From an uncultured Chryseobacterium sp. (lineage in GTDB: Bacteria > Bacteroidota > Bacteroidia > Flavobacteriales > Weeksellaceae): a DNA stretch of 64,000 nucleotides. A program made the translations under genes and the position numbers. The stretch lies in contig CAJYGB010000034.1 in the NCBI GenBank assembly GCA_913774355.1, forward strand, positions 93,879 to 157,878. The letters are read 5' to 3'. The notes beneath the pieces were generated by a model, which searched no databases, was not told where the DNA came from, and worked only from the letters and a program-made list of their open reading frames with translations. Shown here one piece after another: positions 45,742 through 53,561 of the stretch. Each line of letters opens with the position of its first letter. The stretch's first letter is position 1.

Positions 45742-45766
45742 TGTCATGCTGAGCCTGTCGAAGCAT
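45742..45766. repeat. GTCATGCTGAGCCTGTCGAAGCAT repeat
   Basis: A widespread intergenic motif, here in the nrdB-nrdA gap. ATGCT and AGCAT at its ends can pair around GAGCCTGTCGA. I recall the same string at many intergenic sites in Bacteroidetes; only one copy is in this window. The next about 60 bp hold another imperfect hairpin (AATTCCTGA ... TTCGGGAATT). Confidence 0.55.
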
Positions 45767-45850
45767 TTGCCACACAATTTACTTTAATAATATAAAATCA
45801 AAATTCCTGAGCCTTAAAACCGTTCGGGAATTCGAAAATATACAACAACT

Positions 45851-47509
45851 ATGGACGAACAGAACAACAACATATGGTGGCTCAACGAAGAGTCGGAGCA
45901 AATGCTGAACAGAGGCTATTTGCTGAAAGGGGAAACGGTAGACGGTGCCATCGACCGTATTACCACGGCTGCGGCAAAGCGCTTATACAAGCCGGAACTT
46001 CAGCCTGCGTTCAAGGAAATGATCACCAAAGGATGGATCAGTTTCTCATCGCCGGTTTGGGCCAATATGGGAACCCAGCGAGGGCTTCCTATTTCCTGCT
46101 TCAACGTCCATATTCCGGACAGCATCGAAGGCATCACCCACAAAATGGGGGAAGTGATCATGCAGACGAAGATCGGGGGCGGAACTTCAGGGTATTTCGG
46201 CGAACTCCGTAACCGTGGAACAGCGGTAACGGACAACGGGAAATCCTCAGGAGCCGTTTCTTTCATGAAGCTGTTCGATACGGCCATGGATGTTGTTTCC
46301 CAGGGCGGTGTAAGAAGAGGGGCTTTTGCCGCTTACCTTGACATCGATCACGGGGATATTGAAGAATTTTTATCCATTAAAGATATCGGAAGCCCGATCC
46401 AGAACCTATTTACGGGAATCTGCGTACCGGATTACTGGATGCAGGATATGATCGACGGCGATATGGACAAGCGTAAAATCTGGGCAAGAGTACTGGAAAG
46501 CCGCCAGCAGAAAGGCCTTCCTTATATCTTCTTTACGGATAACGTCAATAGAAACAAGCCTCAGGTATACAAAGATCTAGGACTGACAGTAAACGCCAGT
46601 AACCTGTGTTCTGAAATCATGCTTCCTTCTACAAGAGAAGAATCTTTCATCTGCTGTCTGTCTTCCATGAACCTGGAACTGTATGACGAATGGAAAGATA
46701 CCGATGCGGTAAAACTGGCCATTTACTTCCTGGATGCCGTATTATCCGAATTTATTGATAAAACGGAAGGAAACTATTACCTTCAGGGGGCAAGAAACTT
46801 CGCAATGCGTCACAGAGCGTTAGGGTTAGGGGTTTTAGGATACCATTCTTACCTGCAGAAAAATATGATCCCTTTTGAAAGTTTTGAGGCGACCCAGTTC
46901 AATGCAAGGGCTTTCAGACGTATTAAAGAACAGGCGGAACAGGCTTCCAGAGAACTGGCCAATATCTACGGCGAGCCAGAACTGTTAAAAGGATACGGAC
47001 TGAGAAATACCACGACGATGGCAATTGCTCCAACGACATCAAGTTCTGCGATCTTAGGCCAGACTTCTCCGGGAATCGAGCCGTTTGCATCCAATTATTA
47101 CAAAGCGGGGCTTGCGAAAGGAAACTTCATGCGTAAAAATAAGTATCTGGCTAAATTGCTTGAAGCAAAAGGGCTTGACAACGAAGAAACCTGGAGAACC
47201 ATCATGTTGAATCACGGTTCGGTACAACATTTGAAGGAACTAACAGATGAAGAAAAAGCGGTATTTAAAACCTTCAAGGAAATCTCTCCGATGGAGATCA
47301 TTTCCCAGGCAGCCCAAAGACAGCAGTATATCGACCAGGCACAGTCTCTGAATCTGCAGATTCCTTCTACAATGCCGGTGAAAGATGTAAATTATCTTTA
47401 TATTGAGGCTTGGAAAAAAGGTGTAAAAACCCTTTATTATCAAAGAAGTTCTTCTGTTTCTAAAGAAATGATGGTAAATTTTGTTACCTGCACGGCTTGT
47501 GAAGCATAA
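45851..47509 (+). CDS. nrdA: Ribonucleotide reductase class I, large (catalytic) subunit, short form
   Basis: A 552-residue catalytic subunit, about 200 residues shorter than E. coli NrdA because the N-terminal ATP-cone is absent. Catalytic residues are complete: C83 (GLPISCFN) and C268 as the redox pair, N251-C253-E255 in NLCSEI, the tyrosine pair Y529-Y530 and a C-terminal CTAC (C547, C550) for re-reduction. It makes dNDPs from NDPs. Without an ATP-cone in either subunit, dATP overall inhibition would need another route. A terminator follows. Confidence 0.93.
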   Translation: MDEQNNNIWWLNEESEQMLNRGYLLKGETVDGAIDRITTAAAKRLYKPELQPAFKEMITKGWISFSSPVWANMGTQRGLPISCFNVHIPDSIEGITHKMGEVIMQTKIGGGTSGYFGELRNRGTAVTDNGKSSGAVSFMKLFDTAMDVVSQGGVRRGAFAAYLDIDHGDIEEFLSIKDIGSPIQNLFTGICVPDYWMQDMIDGDMDKRKIWARVLESRQQKGLPYIFFTDNVNRNKPQVYKDLGLTVNASNLCSEIMLPSTREESFICCLSSMNLELYDEWKDTDAVKLAIYFLDAVLSEFIDKTEGNYYLQGARNFAMRHRALGLGVLGYHSYLQKNMIPFESFEATQFNARAFRRIKEQAEQASRELANIYGEPELLKGYGLRNTTTMAIAPTTSSSAILGQTSPGIEPFASNYYKAGLAKGNFMRKNKYLAKLLEAKGLDNEETWRTIMLNHGSVQHLKELTDEEKAVFKTFKEISPMEIISQAAQRQQYIDQAQSLNLQIPSTMPVKDVNYLYIEAWKKGVKTLYYQRSSSVSKEMMVNFVTCTACEA

Positions 47510-47543
47510 GACTCCCAAATAATAAACAATACATATTCACTTC

Positions 47544-47568
47544 GGCACGCTTTTTAGCGTGCCTTTTT
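47544..47568 (+). terminator. Rho-independent terminator after nrdA
   Basis: GGCACGCT (47544-47551), loop TTTT, AGCGTGCC (47556-47563), then TTTTT. A perfect 8-bp stem, 35 bp beyond the stop. Confidence 0.95.
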
Positions 47569-47654
47569 GTAACCGGATATAAATGAAGCAGCAAATAATT
47601 TTCTACAGGTTTTATTTATATTTCTTTAGTGACCTAATTAAAAAACAGTAAATT

Positions 47655-48545
47655 ATGAAATTCGGAAAAGTAGAAGATCCTTCAAAAATAGATTTTACCC
47701 TGCCTGAAGATGATCCGCGGACAAAAGAAATTGTGAGCCAAAATAAAAAAGGACTGGAGAATATTTCCGTCGGAGCTGCCAAATGGAACAAAACCGATAT
47801 GAAGGGATTCTACCCGAAAGGGACAAAGGATGAACTGACCTACTACGCCACCCAGTTTAACTCCATTGAGCTGAACGGAACTTTTTACGGAATGCCGGCT
47901 CCGCAACAGATCCTGACCTGGAAAGATAAGACACCTGCAGATTTTAAATTTTTTCCGAAAATCACCAGTACAATTTCACACTACAGAAGGCTGATTGACG
48001 TAACAGACCAGGTCACCCAGTTTGCCACGTCCGTCCTGAATTTTGAAGAAAAGCTGGGTATGGCCTTTCTTCAGCTTCATGACAACTACCAGCCGAAAGA
48101 TTACGGCAGGCTTGAAAAGTTTGTAAAAGAATGGCCGAAAGAAGTCCCGTTGGCCATCGAACTGCGAAATGCCGAATGGTACAACAATGATGAAATTTAC
48201 AATACCGTCTGTGAGCTATTTGAAAAGTACGGTATTACCAATATTATTGTAGATACGCCCGGCAGAAGGTATATGCTTCACATGCGGCTTACCACGCCGA
48301 GTACCTTCATCCGGTACGTGGCAGCCGGTACGGAAATAGATTATACCCGTCTCGACGAATGGGTACAACGGCTTACTTTATGGAAGAAAGAAGGACTGCA
48401 AAATATCTACTTTTTTGTTCATCAGGGCCTTGAAAAAGATTCCCCGCTTCTTTCCTCATATCTGATCAAAAAAATGAATGAAACCTGGAAAACAGACCTC
48501 CGAATCCCTAAAATGGCTACTGAAAATACCGGAACTTTATTTTAA
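47655..48545 (+). CDS. DUF72 family protein (YecE-like)
   Basis: A 296-residue TIM-barrel-like protein. Recognised by SVGAAKWNKTDMKGFYP, YYATQFNSIELNGTFYGMP, FKFFPKITSTISHYRRL and IELRNAEWYN, all typical of the DUF72/YecE family. The family's activity is unproven. The gene is monocistronic, after the nrdA terminator. Nothing unusual is seen. Confidence 0.9.
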   Translation: MKFGKVEDPSKIDFTLPEDDPRTKEIVSQNKKGLENISVGAAKWNKTDMKGFYPKGTKDELTYYATQFNSIELNGTFYGMPAPQQILTWKDKTPADFKFFPKITSTISHYRRLIDVTDQVTQFATSVLNFEEKLGMAFLQLHDNYQPKDYGRLEKFVKEWPKEVPLAIELRNAEWYNNDEIYNTVCELFEKYGITNIIVDTPGRRYMLHMRLTTPSTFIRYVAAGTEIDYTRLDEWVQRLTLWKKEGLQNIYFFVHQGLEKDSPLLSSYLIKKMNETWKTDLRIPKMATENTGTLF

Positions 48546-48709
48546 GTATTAGCATTATTTAAAATTATTCGCATATTAGTGAAATAAAATATAAAGAAAA
48601 GAATAGTTTTAACAAAAATAATTCACTTTTTTATCTTAAAAAAAAATTCCGTACAATCCTGCGTTTACGTTGTTATATTTAGTAAATTACAAAATACGAC
48701 AAACCAAAA

Positions 48710-48967
48710 ATGAATGTTAAATTATTTATTAAAACAATGGAAAAGGAAATTTGCAAGATAAGCATTACCAATAACTGGCTGGGCGATGAGTATACTTTTT
48801 ATGAAGACAATAAAATAAAAAGAACATACGACAGCAACAGCCTGAGTTCCGACAAAACGGAATGGCTCGAACCCAAACAGATCAGTAAGCAGAATAAGGA
48901 TAAGCTGATAAAGAATTGTCCTGAAGAATTCAAGGAAACGGTTATGCTGATCCTGGATTATCCTTAA
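48710..48967 (+). CDS. Hypothetical protein, 85 residues
   Basis: An acidic/basic mixed small protein (MNVKLFIKTMEKEICKISI start). No signal peptide, membrane segment or known motif; a Tyr/Asp-rich middle (GDEYTFYEDNKIKRTYD). A second ATG at residue 10 is an alternative start. It precedes a bidirectional terminator. I do not recognise the family; coding seems likely because the frame is intact and followed by the terminator. Confidence 0.6.
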   Translation: MNVKLFIKTMEKEICKISITNNWLGDEYTFYEDNKIKRTYDSNSLSSDKTEWLEPKQISKQNKDKLIKNCPEEFKETVMLILDYP

Positions 48968-48993
48968 ATATCAGTATTCACCCGATAAAATAT

Positions 48994-49028
48994 AATCCCG
49001 GTCTGTAAAAACAGCACCGGGATTTTTT
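48994..49028. terminator. Bidirectional terminator between convergent genes
   Basis: AATCCCGGT (48994-49002) pairs with ACCGGGATT (49016-49024), with an inner CTGT/ACAG stem; TTTTTT follows on the plus strand. It serves the 85-residue gene and probably the convergent membrane-protein gene. Confidence 0.85.
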
Positions 49029-49620
49029 ATTTACGTTTTCTCATAAGCAATACCAGATTCAGGAACAGCAGCAGGAAGTCCAGTGTTACCCAAATGCCGA
49101 CCTTTGTATTTTCATGGTTGTAGGCCTCCACCTGTTTTTTGGCAATTTCTGAAAGCTTTACACTCTGGTTGATATAATTGTTGACTTCGATAATCTGGTC
49201 AATATTCTTATTCGGAACGGAATGCTGGGAGAAATACACAAGATTCTTTTTCCCAAGGTACCCAACGATCCAGTATTCGTCGGATTTATCCATTCTCAGG
49301 TATTCGATCCTGTAATATTCGGAGCGGATATTGCCGATGTGTTTGGTTTCAATAGCTTTTCCGGCTTCAGGATCATTAAGATTAATGACATAAAAATCGA
49401 TGGGCTGCGGAAGCTTGTTGATAACCTGTAACGCTACCGAATCCTGCACAATTCCTACCGAACTTCTTTTGATAAACCAATACGTGAAAAAAGAAATGGA
49501 AAAGACCAGCGTAAGAATCCTGAAAATCTTGGCCCATTCAGCACCCCTCCCCTTCTTGATCTTAAAAAGAATGAGAGAGAGAACCGATGCCCAGAAAATA
49601 AGCAAGACCATAAATACCAT
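49027..49620 (-). CDS. Hypothetical membrane protein, 197 residues
   Basis: Two hydrophobic helices at the N-terminus (about 1-18 and 32-48) and one at the C-terminus (about 174-192, ending MRKRK); a soluble domain of about 120 residues between them would lie in the periplasm. No catalytic motif seen. It is 39 bp downstream of the HD-domain gene and may be co-transcribed with it. Family not recognised. Confidence 0.7.
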   Translation of the reverse strand: MVFMVLLIFWASVLSLILFKIKKGRGAEWAKIFRILTLVFSISFFTYWFIKRSSVGIVQDSVALQVINKLPQPIDFYVINLNDPEAGKAIETKHIGNIRSEYYRIEYLRMDKSDEYWIVGYLGKKNLVYFSQHSVPNKNIDQIIEVNNYINQSVKLSEIAKKQVEAYNHENTKVGIWVTLDFLLLFLNLVLLMRKRK

Positions 49621-49659
49621 GCTGCAAAGATACTTATTTAAAAAGTTTTATCGGGAAAG

Positions 49660-50304
49660 CTAATCAACATTCCATTCTTTATAAAACTGATCCAGGAATT
49701 TCAGCATAAAATCGTGCCTTTCAGCAGCAATTTCCTTTCCTTTTTCGGTATTCATCAGATCTTTCAGCAGCAATAATTTTTCATAGAAATGATTAATGGT
49801 GGTTCCGTTCGATTTTTTGTATTCTTCTTTGGGCATATTCAGCTTAGGCTCCACCTTCGGGTCATACATCGGGTTGTTCTTAAAGCCACCGAAATTAAAG
49901 GTTCTCGCCACACCAATTGCTCCGATGGCATCGATCCTATCGGCATCCTGTACGATCTTAAGCTCTATGGGAAGATCTTTCGGAACATCGCCCCTGTTTT
50001 TAAATGAAATATTTTTGATGATGAACAGCACCTGTTCAATAGTTTTTTCATCGACATTCTGACGCTCAAGAAATTCTCTCGATACTTTTAGCGCAATGGT
50101 TTCATCCCCATTATGAAACTTAGGATCGGCAATATCGTGCAGCAGGGCAGCCAGCTCCACGATTTCCCGGCTGCAGGTTTCAGCTTCGGCAATTTTGTTA
50201 GACAGTTTCCATACCCTTTCGATGTGAAACCAGTCGTGTCCGGCTTCTGCGCCTTCCAATTTTTCTTTTACAAACTCTACCGTGTTTTCAATCAGCTTAT
50301 TCAT
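49660..50304 (-). CDS. HD-domain phosphohydrolase, YedJ-like
   Basis: A 214-residue cytoplasmic HD protein. Metal ligands: H23-D24 (AGHDWFHIERV), H56-D57 (LLHDIADPK) and D114-area VQDADRIDAIGAIGVAR, which is the family's second Asp motif. HD hydrolases of this group act on phosphate esters, probably nucleotides; the substrate is not known. It overlaps the alpha/beta hydrolase gene upstream by 8 bp, so the two are coupled. Confidence 0.88.
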   Translation of the reverse strand: MNKLIENTVEFVKEKLEGAEAGHDWFHIERVWKLSNKIAEAETCSREIVELAALLHDIADPKFHNGDETIALKVSREFLERQNVDEKTIEQVLFIIKNISFKNRGDVPKDLPIELKIVQDADRIDAIGAIGVARTFNFGGFKNNPMYDPKVEPKLNMPKEEYKKSNGTTINHFYEKLLLLKDLMNTEKGKEIAAERHDFMLKFLDQFYKEWNVD

Positions 50305-51145
50305 CTATTATCAATTCTTTTAAAATAATGTCCCAAAGGTTTTTATTGTAGCTTCTGAAAAAATTAACATGGCCTATTTCTCCCTGTTCAGATTCTGAAG
50401 TTCCAACCAATCTGTAGGTCGGTCTTAGGTTCGGATACGTATCGTTCAGCAAACTTTTTACCCCTTTTTCTGTTAACCATACATCGTCTTCCGCCCGGAT
50501 CACCAAAACTTTCTGCGTCAGCTCTTTAGCATAATCAGCCGTTTTTTCCAGCAGCCGGTTGGTTGATTTTCTGTTTAAAATTAAGGTTCTCCAGTCAGAT
50601 GCGCAATTTTTAGGGAGACTTTCTCCGAGTCCAAACCAATTTGCGGGAAAATATCCCAGCAATCCGGTGGTTACAGGCTGAACAATGCCGAATCCCAGAA
50701 GGGCTTCAATCTTTGTCCTGAACCTTAAATTCCCGATGAAAGCATTCTGTGTTCCCACGAAAACGAATTTGTCAAATATTTCAGAATCTTCATTCATACC
50801 CAGAATCAACGCTCCTACAGAATGGCCCAGACAATATTTTTGGTGATCCTTAAAATGTGTTTCTATATAATCTGTAAGTGTTTTATAATCTGCCAAGCCC
50901 CAAATTCTCATGGAAGCTTGGAAACCTTTCATACGCGAAGGCTTGGAAAGACCTATCCCGCGATAATCATACGTAATTACGGTAAATCCCTGTTCTGAAA
51001 AATAGCTGGCAAATGAAAAATACAGCTGCTGCTTCACACCTGTCGCCGAATTAATCAGCAGCAATTTGCTATTGCCGGTTTCAGGTATAAAAAGATGGGC
51101 AGTGATGGAAAACTGATCAGACGTTAAAAGGCGAAGCTCTTTCAT
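50297..51145 (-). CDS. Alpha/beta hydrolase
   Basis: A 282-residue serine hydrolase fold. The nucleophile elbow GHSVG places S109; ITYDYRGIGLSKPS is the region after strand 4, and VIRAEDDVWLTEKG carries the acidic residue. A catalytic His lies near the end (GEIGHVNFFR). It looks like the 'serine aminopeptidase S33' group of small-molecule esterases. Substrate unknown. Overlaps the HD-domain gene by 8 bp. Confidence 0.85.
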   Translation of the reverse strand: MKELRLLTSDQFSITAHLFIPETGNSKLLLINSATGVKQQLYFSFASYFSEQGFTVITYDYRGIGLSKPSRMKGFQASMRIWGLADYKTLTDYIETHFKDHQKYCLGHSVGALILGMNEDSEIFDKFVFVGTQNAFIGNLRFRTKIEALLGFGIVQPVTTGLLGYFPANWFGLGESLPKNCASDWRTLILNRKSTNRLLEKTADYAKELTQKVLVIRAEDDVWLTEKGVKSLLNDTYPNLRPTYRLVGTSESEQGEIGHVNFFRSYNKNLWDIILKELIIDE

Positions 51146-51150
51146 AGGTA

Positions 51151-51181
51151 AAAAAAAATTCCATTATAAAAATGGAATTTT
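51151..51181 (-). terminator. Rho-independent terminator after the ribokinase gene
   Basis: AATTCCATT (51157-51165) pairs with AATGGAATT (51171-51179) around ATAAA; on the minus strand a T-tract of nine or more follows. Confidence 0.85.
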
Positions 51182-51231
51182 TAACTTTTATTTTTAGGCT
51201 TTGCCATGTCTTTCGATATGCAACAAATAGT

Positions 51232-52119
51232 TTAAAGGAAATCTGAAACTCTCGGAAGCCCGGTTTGTGAACCTTTTTTAGAAGAAACCCTGGCAGACAC
51301 TTCGTTTCCGAATTTCACACAGTCTTCGATAGGGTTTTTATGGCATAAAGCGATTGCGAATCCTGCCGTAAAAGCGTCCCCCATACCCATTTTATAAACC
51401 GTTTTATCCTTGTCATTCCTGCAATATTTCATTTCGGTACCGTCAAAATAAACCGTGGAATTGATGTCGTCTCTCACGAAAACTTTATTAAAATATTTTT
51501 TCAGGATTTCTTCCCGCCGCTCTTCACCGAAAACGATGTGGAGCTCAGTACTTTTCACAACGATAAAATCTACATTGTCAAGAATTTCAGCGCTTAAATG
51601 CTGTGCCGGGGAAGCATATAATCCTACTTGTTTATTATACTTTCTGGCTTTTCGTATGGTATATTCAACAACTCTCATGGAAACTTCCAGCTGAAGAAGG
51701 ACAAGGTCTGCCGTATGAAAATATTTGTCGGCAGCTTCCACATGTTCAATGCTTAAATAATTGTTGGCCGCAGGAACCACCACAATAGCAGAGTTTCCTT
51801 CTGACGTAGTCACATAAGCCGTTCCTGTAGCTTCCTGGTCGGTTTCAAAGACAAACCCGACATTTACGCCTTCATTCACCATGTTTCTCATGATCTGCTG
51901 GCCAAGAGGATCCATCCCTACACAACCTACGAAGTATACACTTGCTCCCAGCCTAGCGGCAGCAACGGCCTGGTTGGAACCTTTTCCTCCGAAAAAGCTT
52001 TCGGAATTATAGGCCATTACCGTTTCATTCTGGCAGGGAACTTTTTCAGTTTCTAAAATAAGATCTATCGAAGAGCTTCCTACGACGATGATTTTCGGCT
52101 GTTCTGAGGCAAAATTCAT
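51232..52119 (-). CDS. rbsK: Ribokinase / PfkB-family sugar kinase
   Basis: A 295-residue PfkB kinase. GGKGSNQAVAAARLG (44-58) is the substrate motif, GMGDAFTAGFA holds the catalytic base D248 and anion hole. Length and motifs fit RbsK, which phosphorylates ribose to ribose-5-phosphate; a deoxyribokinase or another pentose kinase cannot be excluded. No ribose transporter is nearby. Monocistronic with its own terminator. Confidence 0.85.
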   Translation of the reverse strand: MNFASEQPKIIVVGSSSIDLILETEKVPCQNETVMAYNSESFFGGKGSNQAVAAARLGASVYFVGCVGMDPLGQQIMRNMVNEGVNVGFVFETDQEATGTAYVTTSEGNSAIVVVPAANNYLSIEHVEAADKYFHTADLVLLQLEVSMRVVEYTIRKARKYNKQVGLYASPAQHLSAEILDNVDFIVVKSTELHIVFGEERREEILKKYFNKVFVRDDINSTVYFDGTEMKYCRNDKDKTVYKMGMGDAFTAGFAIALCHKNPIEDCVKFGNEVSARVSSKKGSQTGLPRVSDFL

Positions 52120-52202
52120 TGTGTTTTATATTAACTTATATTATTGAGTGGTTATAACAAATTTATCATCCCGCAGCTGTGGGTCAAAATAATTAACTTT
52201 TA

Positions 52203-52838
52203 TTAACTAATTTCGATAAATTCAGTAACGATTTTTACCGGTGAATTATTCTGATCATAGGCAATATAGCTTGCGTAAAATCCTTCACCATATCCTGTTT
52301 CAAACGCAAAAATGGTTCCAGGATGCTGTTCTGAAGGTTTTAAGAAAGCAAACTGATCGATGGCTCCGTTTTCATCAAAAAAATATTCATGGAAAAATTC
52401 TTCATAAATCCCCATAAAGTCTACGCCTTTACTTCGGTAAAGTCTCTGCTCCAGATCATTCAGGCTGTTCTGGGTATCTGCATCCATAAAGCATCCCATC
52501 CCGCTTTCCACAGGATATCCGAAAACTTCTCCTTCTGCAAGGTCTTTTACATTCTGTCCTTCCGTTACGGCCAGTTTCCAGTCTGCAACCTCTTCATTGC
52601 TGAAAATGATTTCGGCGTACGCCACACAGTTGCTTTCCCGCTCTTTATGCAGTAAAACAGAAAAATCTCCTTTTGGGAATTTCGTGGTAAACGGGAGCAT
52701 ATCGTTTGTAATTACCGGATCACAGGCTACAAGCTTCCCGCTGGACAGATAAATTTTACCCACTTCGAAGCTTTCCAGCAAAGGGTTTTCTACGAAGTTT
52801 TTAGAGAAGAGCTTTTTTATATTTTCTATATGTGTCAT
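52203..52838 (-). CDS. DUF4241 family protein
   Basis: A 211-residue soluble protein recognised by VGKIYLSSGKLVACDP, FPKGDFSVLL, FGYPVESGMGCFMD and FAFETGYGEGFYASY. The DUF4241 family has no proven function and occurs in bacterial genomes in varied contexts, sometimes as toxin-immunity candidates. No toxin is seen beside it here. Monocistronic. Confidence 0.8.
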   Translation of the reverse strand: MTHIENIKKLFSKNFVENPLLESFEVGKIYLSSGKLVACDPVITNDMLPFTTKFPKGDFSVLLHKERESNCVAYAEIIFSNEEVADWKLAVTEGQNVKDLAEGEVFGYPVESGMGCFMDADTQNSLNDLEQRLYRSKGVDFMGIYEEFFHEYFFDENGAIDQFAFLKPSEQHPGTIFAFETGYGEGFYASYIAYDQNNSPVKIVTEFIEIS

Positions 52839-52924
52839 TTTAATTTAATTAATCTTCGTCATCTGAAATGACGGTTATTTTGGATACAGGTTTTAATTTC
52901 CGGCAACATATGAACTAAAAGCTG

Positions 52925-53542
52925 TTACCAACTGCTGTTTTCTGTGGAAATTTTAAACAGACCTTCTTTATAGGGCTGGGCAATCTGCTTCAGCCTGCTT
53001 TCCAAAACTTCCCAACTTTCTTCGGAATAGGAACGTAAAACAGCATTTAATTCCGCTTTGTTATTATTCACATATTCCACAGGAACCGGAAAAAAATCGC
53101 TCCAATGTGGGGTACAGCTTGAAGTCCCCTCGTAAAGGGCTATGGTTCCGATCCTATCGTTCAGCCGGCCTTTTCCTTTGTAGGGAATGATTTTTACCAC
53201 CGGATAATTTCCGGCAAAACCTTTTGAGAGATTGGCTGCTACGGCAACCAGCTTAGGATTTTCCGAAACCACGATACCGCCATTGGAATCCCCAAAAGCA
53301 AAATGCTCCTGTTTTCTTCTCCAATATAAATAATTTATCACGAAAAAGATTATGGAAGGAAGTGCTCCCCACAGCAGAGAAACCTGAAAAGCAAAAACCA
53401 ATGAAACCAACAGAGGGATTAACAGCAAAACTGATTTTCGCATGTGCCTCATCAGTACGAAAGGCATGATCCTCACTCTTCCCGGATTGGAAGCGACGGT
53501 ATCACTATCCAGTGTGAAAATACCTCTGTCGTCGTCTTTCAT
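52925..53542 (-). CDS. Hypothetical membrane protein, 205 residues
   Basis: A short N-terminal cytoplasmic stretch (DRGIFTLDSDTVASNPGR), two adjacent membrane helices (about 37-52 and 55-70) and a soluble C-terminal domain of about 130 residues. Start lies 19 bp after the valS stop on the same strand, so it is probably transcribed with valS. I do not recognise the family with confidence; no catalytic residues stand out. Confidence 0.7.
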   Translation of the reverse strand: MKDDDRGIFTLDSDTVASNPGRVRIMPFVLMRHMRKSVLLLIPLLVSLVFAFQVSLLWGALPSIIFFVINYLYWRRKQEHFAFGDSNGGIVVSENPKLVAVAANLSKGFAGNYPVVKIIPYKGKGRLNDRIGTIALYEGTSSCTPHWSDFFPVPVEYVNNNKAELNAVLRSYSEESWEVLESRLKQIAQPYKEGLFKISTENSSW

Positions 53543-53561
53543 GTTATGCTAAGCTTTATAA

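Noticed and set aside
52203-52838. DUF4241 gene as immunity protein of a toxin system
   Set aside because: No toxin, secretion signal or polymorphic-toxin feature lies beside it; it stands alone between ribokinase and the valS-linked gene.
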